From: Omnitrophica bacterium GWA2_41_15
GTDB lineage: Bacteria > Omnitrophota > Gorgyraeia > Gygaellales > UBA12090
Reading direction: 5' to 3'
Assembly: GCA_919902675.1 (NCBI GenBank)
Contig: CAKKRH010000043.1
Location: 1 to 37,754, forward strand
Length of the DNA: 37,754 bases
The notes under the pieces are model-generated. The model had not been told where the DNA came from. It worked only from the letters and a program-made list of their open reading frames with translations, and did not search any database. Position 1 is the first letter of the stretch; every line of letters starts with the position of its first letter. Below are positions 1-6,873 of the stretch, one piece after another. A program made the translations under genes and the position numbers.

Positions 1-1018
1 TTTCCAATTTGGCGATATTGTGGGCCACATCGTAGATTAAATCCATCCCCATCTTCTGCCAGGACATATTGAACACCTTTTCAAAGGCCTGACGGGCCAG
101 ATGCATCAAGCATTGACGGTTATTCCAGGCGTAGTTGGCTGCCGCGCGCATCGCCCCCAGGTAGCGCTTGGCCTCGGGTGAATTTACCGGAGCACAGGCC
201 AGCTGTCTATCCGGGATGTTAATTCCATATTTTCCCGGACAGGAGAGCATGCTCTTAACATAATCATCGCAGATTTGATAGCCGAAACCCCGCGAGCCGG
301 AGTGAATCATCAAGGTAACCTGGCCTTCTTCCAAGCCAAAGGCATCCGCGGTATCCGCGTCGTAAACCCGGTCAATAACCTGCACCTCTAAAAAATGATT
401 CCCGCTTCCCAGGGTTCCGGATTGGGCCTTGCCCCTTTCATACGCTTTTTCCGAAACCGCGTCCGGGTCAGCCCCGGCAATCGCCCCCTTTTCCTCAGTC
501 GCCTCCAGGTCCTCAGCCGTGCCGTAACCTTTAGACACCGCCCAGCCCGAACCTTTAAGCATTATCTGCTTCTCTTCTTTTTCGCTGGCCCGGATTTCTC
601 CTTTTGAACCCAGGCCGGAAGGAACAAAATTAAAAAGTTTTATTGCCAGCTCTTCAATTTTATCTTTTACTTCTTCATATCGCAGGTTTGTCCTTACTAA
701 CCTGACTCCGCAGTTGATGTCGTAGCCTACTCCTCCGGGTGAAATTACTCCGTCATTTTCAATATCAGTAGCGGCGACTCCTCCAATCGGAAAACCAAAA
801 CCCCAATGGATATCCGGCATAGCCAAAGAGGCATTGACGATTCCCGGTAAAAAGGCTACATTGGCCACCTGCTCCAGGGCCTTGTCTTTACGGATATCGG
901 TTAAAAGCTTTTCATCAGCGTAGATAATGCCGTCTACCCGCATTCCGGTTCGCGCGCTCTTAGGAAGCCTAAAGCGGTAATCGTCTATTTTTTCCAATTG
1001 TTCCCAAATTTCAGACAT
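1..1018 (-). CDS. rtcB: RNA-splicing ligase RtcB (3' end beyond window)
   Basis: GTP-dependent RNA ligase that joins 2',3'-cyclic phosphate or 3'-phosphate ends to 5'-OH ends in tRNA repair and splicing. My translation from the ATG at 1018 begins MSEIWEQLEKIDDYRFRLPK and carries the family signatures PDIHWGFGFPIGG, GGVGYDINCGVR (metal-binding Cys), GSGNHFLE (metal-binding His) and HSGSRGFGYQ. About 339 codons are visible; the rest of the roughly 480-residue protein, with the guanylylated histidine, lies left of the window. It follows archease after a 35-nt gap, the usual partner arrangement. The family call is secure; only completeness is unknown. Confidence 0.95.
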   Translation of the reverse strand, partial: MSEIWEQLEKIDDYRFRLPKSARTGMRVDGIIYADEKLLTDIRKDKALEQVANVAFLPGIVNASLAMPDIHWGFGFPIGGVAATDIENDGVISPGGVGYDINCGVRLVRTNLRYEEVKDKIEELAIKLFNFVPSGLGSKGEIRASEKEEKQIMLKGSGWAVSKGYGTAEDLEATEEKGAIAGADPDAVSEKAYERGKAQSGTLGSGNHFLEVQVIDRVYDADTADAFGLEEGQVTLMIHSGSRGFGYQICDDYVKSMLSCPGKYGINIPDRQLACAPVNSPEAKRYLGAMRAAANYAWNNRQCLMHLARQAFEKVFNMSWQKMGMDLIYDVAHNIAKLE

Positions 1019-1053
1019 ATTCTTATTTTCTTATATCGCGTAGTTCCGCGATT

Positions 1054-1464
1054 TCAGACATCAAAAATCACCCTTGCCGTGTAACCGCTCTTGGTTTTCT
1101 TAAATCCCAACTCGTGATAAGTAACCGCCTTGATCTCGGTTTTTATCTTATTATAGGACAGCTTTTGCCCAAAGGCAATGGCTTTGATTATTTTGTCATT
1201 CAATTCTCTTATGACAAATTCACCAAAGACTATCTGTTTTACGCTGTAAAGATAATTTAATTCAGAAAGCCACTCCTGAAGCAATTCATCATAGCCCGGA
1301 GCGTGTTTAATAATCTTAACTTTTTTAAGGGATTTAATGCCGGAGGTGTCCGCGATAATCTCAAACATCGCCTTCGCGGAATTGATAAAAATATCTTCTG
1401 GGGTTTTCCCCCGGACATCTATACCGATATCCGCGGTATGCCCGAAAATCCGGTAAGGTTTCAT
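1054..1464 (-). CDS. Archease, RtcB cofactor
   Basis: Small metal-binding protein that speeds RtcB guanylylation and turnover. At 136 residues it has normal family length. It shows the N-terminal HTADIGI motif with the metal-binding Asp, the central YDELLQEWLSELNYL helix, and the C-terminal hydrophobic strand ending in an Asp (ARVIFDV) that is part of the metal site. It is directly upstream of rtcB, so the two are probably one transcript. The start lies only 31 nt after the 3' end of tRNA-Lys, with no obvious separate promoter between them. The Shine-Dalgarno sequence is weak. Confidence 0.93.
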   Translation of the reverse strand: MKPYRIFGHTADIGIDVRGKTPEDIFINSAKAMFEIIADTSGIKSLKKVKIIKHAPGYDELLQEWLSELNYLYSVKQIVFGEFVIRELNDKIIKAIAFGQKLSYNKIKTEIKAVTYHELGFKKTKSGYTARVIFDV

Positions 1465-1495
1465 TTGAAGAAAACACTTTTAGGGGAAGAAAAAA

Positions 1496-1568
1496 TGGGC
1501 CATGTAGGAGTCGAACCTACGACCTTGACATTAAGAGTGTCCTGCTCTGCCAATTGAGCTAATGGCCC
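1496..1568 (-). tRNA. tRNA-Lys (anticodon CTT)
   Basis: Full cloverleaf read on the minus strand: acceptor GGGCCAT pairs with ATGGCCC plus discriminator A; D arm GCTC/GAGC; anticodon loop CTCTTAA gives anticodon CTT; T arm GTAGG-TTCGACT-CCTAC. Length is 73 nt and CCA is not encoded. The outermost anticodon-stem pair is a G-A mismatch, the other four pair. It lies just upstream of archease and rtcB on the same strand. Confidence 0.95.
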
Positions 1569-1709
1569 TTATATCATATACCTAACTTATTTTCAAATAG
1601 TTGCGAAGTTGCTGTTTCACATTACCAACTGCGAAACAAATGTTTGCCTAAAGCCGTAGAATTGAAAGTTAATTATATCTGCTTTTAAGACTGCTGACAA
1701 GAAAGATTT

Positions 1710-1985
1710 TTAAAGTTTTCTTATAAACGCCCTGACGGCATTATGGTCACCGACAAAAGCTATATTTATGACCCCGCTTTCCAACTTAAAGATTATCCGG
1801 TTGCAAATATCTATTCGGATCTCCCAATAGTTTTTACAAATCTTTTTCAGGCCCAGGCCTTCGGGCTTCCGGCGGCTTTCCAAGAAAGAGAGAAAATCAT
1901 CTATCGCCGATACGGCCTTCCTTTGAGCCGGAATATCCAGTTTCTTAAAAGAGCGGTCGTATGAACTAAGATAATTTATAACCAC
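1710..1985 (-). CDS. RelE/ParE-type toxin
   Basis: A 91-residue protein starting at GTG 1985, 2 nt after the upstream antitoxin stop. The pattern YDRSFKKLD...KAVSAIDDFL...GLGLKKI..NYWEIRI..CNRIIFKLESGVINIAFVGDHNAVRAFIRKL matches the RelE/ParE fold: two N-terminal helices, then a sheet with the WEIRI strand and a C-terminal catalytic or binding strand. RelE members cut mRNA on the ribosome and ParE members poison gyrase; the sequence alone does not say which. The two genes are tightly coupled, as expected for a toxin-antitoxin operon. Confidence 0.8.
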   Translation of the reverse strand: MVINYLSSYDRSFKKLDIPAQRKAVSAIDDFLSFLESRRKPEGLGLKKICKNYWEIRIDICNRIIFKLESGVINIAFVGDHNAVRAFIRKL

Positions 1986-1987
1986 GG

Positions 1988-2290
1988 CTATTCACCGTTC
2001 ATCAGCCTACGGGAGTGCGATTTAGCCTGTTTTATATCCCGGTAACTCTTATACGCGCCTTCTTTTAACTGCTTATTTACCAGCTTATCAAATTCTCTCC
2101 ATTCGCTATCGCTCAAAGAGCCCTCTTTCCCGGCGCCTTTAACTACCATATGCCTCAAGATAACACTATCGCCTTGCGGCTTAAACTCAATCAAATCCCC
2201 CGGCCGTATGCGCGCGGCCTTTCTTACCGCGTTCGGTATGGTAACCGTGCCTCTTTCAGAAACCACCGCCATACTCTTCATTCCAATCAT
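1988..2290 (-). CDS. AbrB/MazE-type antitoxin
   Basis: A 100-residue protein with a SpoVT/AbrB swapped-hairpin DNA-binding domain in the first 50 residues: SERGTVTIPNAVRKAARIRPGDLIEFKPQGDSVIL. The C-terminal half (SDSEWREFDKLVNKQLKEGAYKSYRD) is charged and helical and probably wraps the toxin. I chose the ATG at 2290 because AAGGAGGA lies 7 nt before it; an ATG at 2317 would put this ribosome site inside the gene. It is the first gene of the toxin-antitoxin operon and likely represses its own promoter at 2347-2374. Confidence 0.82.
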   Translation of the reverse strand: MIGMKSMAVVSERGTVTIPNAVRKAARIRPGDLIEFKPQGDSVILRHMVVKGAGKEGSLSDSEWREFDKLVNKQLKEGAYKSYRDIKQAKSHSRRLMNGE

Positions 2291-2346
2291 AACACCATCC
2301 TCCTTACATAATGACAATTATCTGCATTACCGTATTTCTGTAAGTA

Positions 2347-2374
2347 AGTATAACATATAAAACAATTTTGTCAA
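2347..2374 (-). promoter_or_regulatory. Sigma70-type promoter of the toxin-antitoxin operon
   Basis: On the minus strand a perfect TTGACA (2369-2374) is followed by 16 nt and TATACT (2347-2352). The antitoxin ATG at 2290 lies about 55 nt downstream, leaving room for the leader with its AAGGAGG site. Confidence 0.75.
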
Positions 2375-2669
2375 TATTGCAAAAAGGGCTTGTCATTTTT
2401 TATATTTGATATTCTTTCATATTTTTGGGCTATAGCTAATTACTTGCATTAATGAATTTCCCTGCCTGTATTTTGGCGTTAAAGGCCAGTCTATTGGCCG
2501 CAAACCAACAAAACCATAGTGTCTTACCGGGTTTAAAATTATAGGCCTCAAAAGCCTTAAAATGGCATTCTTTTTCGGGACGGAGCAAACGTGAGGTGGG
2601 GTAAAAAATGGTTAAATTGCTATTGCAGTAACTGTGAAGAAGCTAACGCTTCCAATCAAAAGTATAAAA
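2375..2669. other. Gene-free stretch upstream of the toxin-antitoxin promoter
   Basis: I see no convincing reading frame in about 300 nt. It holds a small hairpin at 2639-2652 (GAAGC-TAAC-GCTTC) just after the stop of the 2670 gene; read on the minus strand it contains GCGTTAG, the core motif of integron attC sites, but no partner arm is visible. A second inverted repeat, GGCC..GGCC, lies near 2485-2500. Confidence 0.5.
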
Positions 2670-2999
2670 TCAGGCAACTACCCAATAATTATTGGAAAGA
2701 AAGCACTCTAGCTCTTTAGATGCACGTTCAAACTGTCGTTGCATTTCAGCATCATCTAATCCCTTCAACCTTAAATTTTCCAATCTAAGTTTGATTATAT
2801 CCCTTTGAGTAATTAGCCCATACCCCTTTATCGTTGTCTGCCAATTCGGGACGCCCCATATCGCTTCCTCTCCACCCACTAATTCACCAGATAGACATTT
2901 ATCTAAATCCTGGTTTATTCTATCAAGTGCTCTTATGAAATTTTCGTAAGTAAAATCATGTTCTTTCAAAATATATGGAGACATATTAGTATTCATCAT
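2670..2999 (-). CDS. Hypothetical protein, 109 residues
   Basis: I do not recognise a family. The protein is soluble, mixed-charge and probably helical in its C-terminal half (RDIIKLRLENLRL...DDAEMQRQFERASKELECFL). The middle part has GGEEAIWGVPNWQT. I chose the ATG at 2999 because GGAAGGCGAGG lies just before it; an in-frame ATG at 3014 has no ribosome site. It starts about 20 nt after the stop of the membrane protein gene at 3022, so the two are likely one operon. Confidence 0.6.
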   Translation of the reverse strand: MMNTNMSPYILKEHDFTYENFIRALDRINQDLDKCLSGELVGGEEAIWGVPNWQTTIKGYGLITQRDIIKLRLENLRLKGLDDAEMQRQFERASKELECFLSNNYWVVA

Positions 3000-3021
3000 C
3001 CCCTCGCCTTCCATGTGGTTT

Positions 3022-3624
3022 TTAGTTAAAAACTTCTTTATATGCTTTGCTAATATTTCTTTCCCTTCTTAAAGATTCTTTCTCATCTGAGCTTGAGCTA
3101 AAATCTTGAAGATTAGATTTTTCAAACCGGAGAAGATTTGAAGCCACCTCTTTAACATCTTCACTTATTCCGATATATCTAAAGATTACAGTTTCGTCAA
3201 GAACTCCTGCCTCAGACAAACCATGATAAGCTAAACTGTATTCTTTCTTCCTACATTGTTTAATATATATCAGCAAAGCTTCAGCAATAATACTTTTTTC
3301 TTCTACTGTTGGCTTCTGAATTTTTAGCATTTTGTATATTTTGAAAAAACGCTTTAGCCTTTCCTTTTCACTCTTCAAAAAAGAGCCATAAAAACTCAGC
3401 GCTAAGAAGCAGGGAACAATAAGAAGAACAATAGTATGATTGACTTTCCATAAAAGTATAAGCCCAGCGACAAGAAAACTGAATGAAAAAATATTTATTA
3501 GTAAAACTGAGATTGGCTTATTAAGAATGACAGGTCTATTTAAGGATGGCCCGTTTGCATGTGTTGCATACCACTGCAAAATAAGAATTCCAACACCTGT
3601 AAAGATTATCCCCAAGATTAACAT
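3022..3624 (-). CDS. Hypothetical membrane protein, 200 residues
   Basis: No family recognised. The first residues form one membrane segment (LILGIIFTGVGILILQWY), followed by two more around residues 37-57 (VLLINIFSFSFLVAGLILLW) and 63-80 (HTIVLLIVPCFLALSFYG). The remaining roughly 115 residues are a charged cytoplasmic-type tail ending in a Ser/Glu-rich stretch (SSSSDEKESLRRE). The start is supported by a run of eight G about 6 nt upstream. It is followed closely by the 2670 gene. Confidence 0.65.
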   Translation of the reverse strand: MLILGIIFTGVGILILQWYATHANGPSLNRPVILNKPISVLLINIFSFSFLVAGLILLWKVNHTIVLLIVPCFLALSFYGSFLKSEKERLKRFFKIYKMLKIQKPTVEEKSIIAEALLIYIKQCRKKEYSLAYHGLSEAGVLDETVIFRYIGISEDVKEVASNLLRFEKSNLQDFSSSSDEKESLRRERNISKAYKEVFN

Positions 3625-3627
3625 GTT

Positions 3628-3676
3628 CTTGCCCCCCCCTAATTATACTTGCTCCCTAAAGTAAAAGGGGGGCAAG
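3628..3676. repeat. Perfect 10-bp inverted repeat around a -10 box
   Basis: CTTGCCCCCC (3628-3637) and GGGGGGCAAG (3667-3676) are exact inverted copies with a 29-nt spacer. The spacer holds, on the minus strand, a TATAAT box a few bases upstream of the G-run ribosome site of the 3022-3624 gene. It could be an operator or cruciform site. No clear -35 box is seen. Confidence 0.5.
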
Positions 3677-3685
3677 CGTTTTTAA

Positions 3686-3779
3686 GTCTAACGCCCAACT
3701 ATTAGGTAAAAGCGAAAGACCGCCTGCCCCGAAAGCACCGAAGTGCTCCGAAACATAGTCCTTTCCTCCTAATAGTTGG
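3686..3779 (-). repeat. Palindrome with an attC-like core, possible integron cassette boundary
   Basis: Read on the minus strand, a perfect 12-bp inverted repeat CCAACTATTAGG...CCTAATAGTTGG (3768-3779 and 3695-3706) encloses 61 nt that themselves contain a GCAC-CGAA-GTGC hairpin. It is followed directly by GCGTTAGAC, a perfect GTTRRRY core at 3686-3692. Position (3' of a gene) and orientation match the two better attC sites in this window. The opposite RYYYAAC core is not clear, so this could be an ordinary hairpin. Confidence 0.35.
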
Positions 3780-3863
3780 TTTTTGGAATAGGAAAGCTGT
3801 GTTCCTATTATTTTATTTGAACCTTATTTTAAAATGCCTCCCTTGTTGTTAACCACCAATCGT

Positions 3864-4553
3864 TTATATTTTATTATAAAGAGCCATTCTTGAATTTATT
3901 TTTTTCTTTAATAGCCCTGCTCCCATTAGACCAAGAATAAATAAAAGAAACGATGGGGGCTCAGGAACGGCATTCAACGTAATATCCCCATCACGGACAG
4001 CCCATGCAAATGCTTCAGGAACACGTCTATCAGCAGTTGCCTGATATCCGCTTACAGTCCAATCATCAGGACCACCTTTGAACCGAAAAGCCCAATCAAA
4101 AGTAGGGTCAACAAATTCAGTGCTTGACCGATACCAATATGGTTGCACATTAACAAACAGTCCCATATTAGGAGATAAATCCTTAGCCACATTATTAAGC
4201 CCTATGTAATACAGGATTCCCATTTCGCTTCCAGCATGCCAACCACCTTCTTCTAAAAAGGTTTTAGGCAGACGCCAATCGTTATAAACTATGCTTGTCC
4301 GGAGATCGGTGTATTCCAGTGCATCAGCCCATGTTAAAGCATCTTCATGAGTTAAGCCTCCATTGGTATTGTATCCGTAAAGGGCATCGTCATATCCAGC
4401 TGTATTAGCATAGTTAGCATCTTGAAGCCAAGTAAGATTCTGCACGTCGTCATAAATCAAACCATACCCTCTGTCAATAAGTGCGGCATAGCAAGTAGTG
4501 CGCAACAAGAATATAGCCAAAGATGCAAAAATTATTTTTAATGGCCTGTTCAT
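3864..4553 (-). CDS. Exported protein with PEP-CTERM sorting signal (DUF1566-like)
   Basis: A 229-residue secreted protein. It begins with a signal peptide (NRPLKIIFASLAIFLLRTTCYA), has a body resembling the DUF1566/Lcl C-terminal domain (YDDVQNLTWLQDANY..., WADAL..., DWRLPK, WYRSSTE, WAVRDGD), and ends in a PEP-CTERM tripartite tail: VPEPPS, a hydrophobic segment (FLLFILGLMGAGLL) and basic KKK. Such proteins are handled by exosortase and placed in the envelope or exopolysaccharide; no exosortase is in the window. The ATG at 4553 was chosen because GGAGGAGAAGAA stands directly before it. Cargo function is unknown. Confidence 0.8.
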   Translation of the reverse strand: MNRPLKIIFASLAIFLLRTTCYAALIDRGYGLIYDDVQNLTWLQDANYANTAGYDDALYGYNTNGGLTHEDALTWADALEYTDLRTSIVYNDWRLPKTFLEEGGWHAGSEMGILYYIGLNNVAKDLSPNMGLFVNVQPYWYRSSTEFVDPTFDWAFRFKGGPDDWTVSGYQATADRRVPEAFAWAVRDGDITLNAVPEPPSFLLFILGLMGAGLLKKKINSRMALYNKI

Positions 4554-4605
4554 TTCTTCTCCTCCTTTTTGTCTACAAGCAAACCCCAAAGACTTAATTT
4601 ATCTT

Positions 4606-5346
4606 TCATATTGAATCAAACGGTTTTTGATATCTCTGTTTATAGAATTCTTTTATCTCGAGGGAAACATTTGGCTCATCTTTAACACTACTCCAAGTCA
4701 CATCTATTTTCGTTCCGTTTTCATCATATACATAACATTCATAAATCCCTTTTCTACCCTTTGGAACCATAAATCTCCCCAAAGGCTGTAAAAGCTTTCT
4801 TCTTAATTTTTCAGGAAAATTTGTATGCCTAGCCTTATCTAAATTCTTACCCAAAACCTCTTCTGATATTATAAACCCCTCAACACATCTTCCCTTATAC
4901 TTAAGCAAAGCATTCTTAGCTTTCAGGAGTAAATCCTCTAAGCCATCGTAAATTATGCACGAATGTCCTAATTTTATGTCCATAATTTGAGATAGTGTAT
5001 TATTTAGCTCTGTATCCCTTTCCGCATCAGGGCGACTTCTGATAAAGACAATTATTTCTTTCTTAACGATTTTATCATTAACTGCCGTTTTGTATTCCTT
5101 AAGAGTTGGCTCAGAATGCTTTCTATCAAATATGCCCAAATAGACATCACTCTTTAATACCCAATCTTCAGTAATCTGTGTAACGCTTTCTTTTCTACCT
5201 GATAAATCATGCTCAAAGATTTTAGCAATAAATAATTTGGGCAATAGTTTGTCTTCTTGATTGATGAAATTCCTTAGAGCGATTCTTTCAGCCTGCAGCT
5301 CATCTTGCTTTGAACTTATAAATACAATCTTCTTTTGAGAATTCAT
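4606..5346 (-). CDS. DUF4062-domain protein
   Basis: A 246-residue cytosolic protein. The N-terminal 100 residues match DUF4062: VFISSKQDELQAERIALRNFI, then a predicted Rossmann/TIR-like core with SDVYLGIFDRKHSEPTLKEY, and IIVFIRSR. This domain occurs in STAND NTPases and other defence or signalling proteins, and is distantly TIR-like. The C-terminal 90 residues (GRFMVPKGRKGIYECYVYDENGTKIDVTW) are not recognised. Its own promoter lies at 5371-5398. A defence role is plausible from the domain and the accessory neighbourhood but is not shown. Confidence 0.65.
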   Translation of the reverse strand: MNSQKKIVFISSKQDELQAERIALRNFINQEDKLLPKLFIAKIFEHDLSGRKESVTQITEDWVLKSDVYLGIFDRKHSEPTLKEYKTAVNDKIVKKEIIVFIRSRPDAERDTELNNTLSQIMDIKLGHSCIIYDGLEDLLLKAKNALLKYKGRCVEGFIISEEVLGKNLDKARHTNFPEKLRRKLLQPLGRFMVPKGRKGIYECYVYDENGTKIDVTWSSVKDEPNVSLEIKEFYKQRYQKPFDSI

Positions 5347-5370
5347 CTCCTACCCCTTTATATTGAGTTT

Positions 5371-5398
5371 ATTATACCACTGCGCTTTTTATCTACAA
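5371..5398 (-). promoter_or_regulatory. Sigma70-type promoter of the DUF4062 gene
   Basis: On the minus strand TTGTAG (5393-5398), 16 nt, TATAAT (5371-5376); the gene starts 25 nt further on. The upstream stretch 5399-5576 has no gene that I can see. Confidence 0.65.
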
Positions 5399-5576
5399 GC
5401 GAAGTTCAAAGGCTTAGTTTTACTCTCTGAGGGTGCTTCGGGGGATACCTAGTGGGTGTGTTTTGCGAAAGTGCCAAAAATCTGACCCAACTCCACATCA
5501 AATAGCGTAACAGCATACTAAATGATACCAACAACAAAAATCCCCAAACCTTGTGAGTTTAGGGACCAATTTCAAA

Positions 5577-5650
5577 TGCGCCTGGCAGGAGTTGAACCTG
5601 CAACATCTTGCTCCGAAGGCAAGCGCTCTATCCAATTGAGCTACAGGCGC
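5577..5650 (-). tRNA. tRNA-Arg (anticodon TCG)
   Basis: Complete cloverleaf on the minus strand: acceptor GCGCCTG/CAGGCGC plus discriminator A, D arm GCTC/GAGC, anticodon stem CTTGC/GCAAG with loop CTTCGGA (anticodon TCG), T arm GCAGG-TTCAACT-CCTGC. It reads CGA codons, with wobble. Length is 74 nt and CCA is not encoded. Confidence 0.95.
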
Positions 5651-5687
5651 AGGATTTAAAAACCATCTCAAAACTTATCAAATTTGT

Positions 5688-5725
5688 TCCGAAGACTGGT
5701 GCCCTATCCGTTGGGCTACGGGCGC
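5688..5725 (-). pseudogene. Broken tRNA-Arg: 5' half only
   Basis: On the minus strand the sequence begins GCGCCCGTAGCCC, has a D arm GCCC/GGGC, and continues CCAGT-CTTCGGA, that is positions 1-38 of a second tRNA-Arg(TCG). After the anticodon loop the similarity stops: no matching ACTGG, T arm or acceptor 3' strand follows. It lies 37 nt upstream of the intact tRNA-Arg but differs from it at many positions, so it is not a recent tandem copy. Confidence 0.75.
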
Positions 5726-5730
5726 AGGTT

Positions 5731-5767
5731 AGTTAACAGTTGACAGTTGACAGTTGACAGTTGACAG
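5731..5767. repeat. Tandem 7-nt repeat (AGTTGAC)
   Basis: Four consecutive copies of the word CAGTTGA with one degenerate copy at the left end. Related words (AACCGTCAACCG, AACTGTCAACTG) occur near 6553-6576 and 12484-12520, so this is one of several short-word repeat families in the gaps of this region. Confidence 0.75.
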
Positions 5768-5786
5768 AAAAAATAGATTTAGCGCG

Positions 5787-6512
5787 CTAGGCGACGATTT
5801 CGCACTTAGGGCCTAAGATTTCTTTTATCCGGAGCAATCTTTCTTTATCCGGCGGCCTGACCCAGCTTTCCGCGGTGGAGCGCGCCGGAATGTTTAGCTG
5901 GATTTTATCCGGGTTTATCTTTTCCACTGCCTGCTTAAACTTGTAGGCATAATCCAGGCTGTCGTTAACATCCCTTACCAGCATTATCTCTAAAAATATC
6001 TTGCCCTTAAATTCTTTCCTTAAGGCAATCAAACCCTGGATTATGTCTTCAATCTTTATATCCGCAAGCGGGCGGTCAATCTGCTCAAAAATATCCTGGG
6101 TAACCGCGTCTAAAGAAGGAATTATCACATCCGCCTCCAGGACGTCTAAACGGGCCTCTATTTTAGAAAAAAGTGAAGAGTTGGTTATTAAAACCAGCGG
6201 GATGCGGGTAAGGAGCTTTTTGATTTGGGCGATTAGTTTTGAGATGTCTATATTAAGAGTCGGCTCGCCAAATCCGCAAAGGCTGATATATTCAGGAGGA
6301 TTAAGTTTATACTCCGCGCTCTCCAGGTATCCCTTAAACTCAGTCAGAATATCCTGAATATCCAGATAGGCCTTACGCTCTTTAATCTTATCCGCGGTCT
6401 TGCCTAACTGGCAGTAGACACAGTCAAAAGAACAGACCTTAAGCGGGGTAAGGCTTATTCCTAAAGATAACCCCAAACGCCTGGATTTTACCGGACCATA
6501 GATATAACGCAT
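5787..6512 (-). CDS. Radical SAM protein (COG0731-like)
   Basis: A 241-residue iron-sulfur enzyme. The radical SAM cluster motif is CSFDCVYC near residue 27, a CxxxCxxC spacing. The GGEP-type SAM-binding motif appears as CGFGEPTLN. Later strands PLVLITNSSLF, ADVIIPSLDA, FLEIMLVRDVNDS and DKIQLNIPARS fit the TIM-barrel core of the family named after wyosine synthase Tyw1, in which bacterial members are uncharacterised. There is no extra SPASM cluster. It is separated from the genes to its right by a terminator and a palindromic element, so it is probably its own unit. Confidence 0.82.
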   Translation of the reverse strand: MRYIYGPVKSRRLGLSLGISLTPLKVCSFDCVYCQLGKTADKIKERKAYLDIQDILTEFKGYLESAEYKLNPPEYISLCGFGEPTLNIDISKLIAQIKKLLTRIPLVLITNSSLFSKIEARLDVLEADVIIPSLDAVTQDIFEQIDRPLADIKIEDIIQGLIALRKEFKGKIFLEIMLVRDVNDSLDYAYKFKQAVEKINPDKIQLNIPARSTAESWVRPPDKERLLRIKEILGPKCEIVA

Positions 6513-6607
6513 AATATTAGAAAAATAGTCTTAAAACTGAAAGCTTTTTATTCTTCTTATCTGTCAACCGTGAACTGCTTGCCCTGAGCGAAAGCGAAGG
6601 GTGAACT

Positions 6608-6658
6608 AAAAAAAACCCGCACATATTCCCAAGAAGACACTCCGGAATAGATGCGGGG
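6608..6658 (-). terminator. Intrinsic terminator ahead of the radical SAM gene
   Basis: On the minus strand CCCGCATCTATTCC (6644-6657) pairs with GGAATATGTGCGGG (6616-6629, 12 of 14 positions) and is followed at once by eight T (6608-6615). It would end transcripts coming from the glycogen-binding protein gene at 6874 and its upstream operon. Confidence 0.85.
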
Positions 6659-6664
6659 AATCCC

Positions 6665-6850
6665 TTAACCCGGAATTTGCAATATGATTTCGGCAAAATG
6701 TCTCTAAATCCTTGCCAATACTGCGTTATGCTCGCAAAAGTGTCCTCGGCGTATCGCACCGGATACGCCTGCGGTACTTTTGCTCGCATGCCTTGTCTTG
6801 TCAAGGATTTAGGCCATTTTTCTCGAAACCTATCGCAAAATCCGGGTTTA
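6665..6850. repeat. 186-nt palindromic element, full-length copy
   Basis: The whole stretch is nearly self-complementary. The left end TTAACCCGGAATTTGCAATA matches the reverse complement of the right end TAAACCCGGATTTTGCGATA; the next block ends CTAAATCCTTG on both sides; inner arms GCAAAAGT and GGCGTATC also pair. A shortened relative lies at 22114-22180. Open frames across it have no protein-like features. It resembles a MITE or REP/BIME-type element; no transposase is nearby. Confidence 0.75.
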
Positions 6851-6873
6851 AAGATACATCAAAAAATAAGGTT

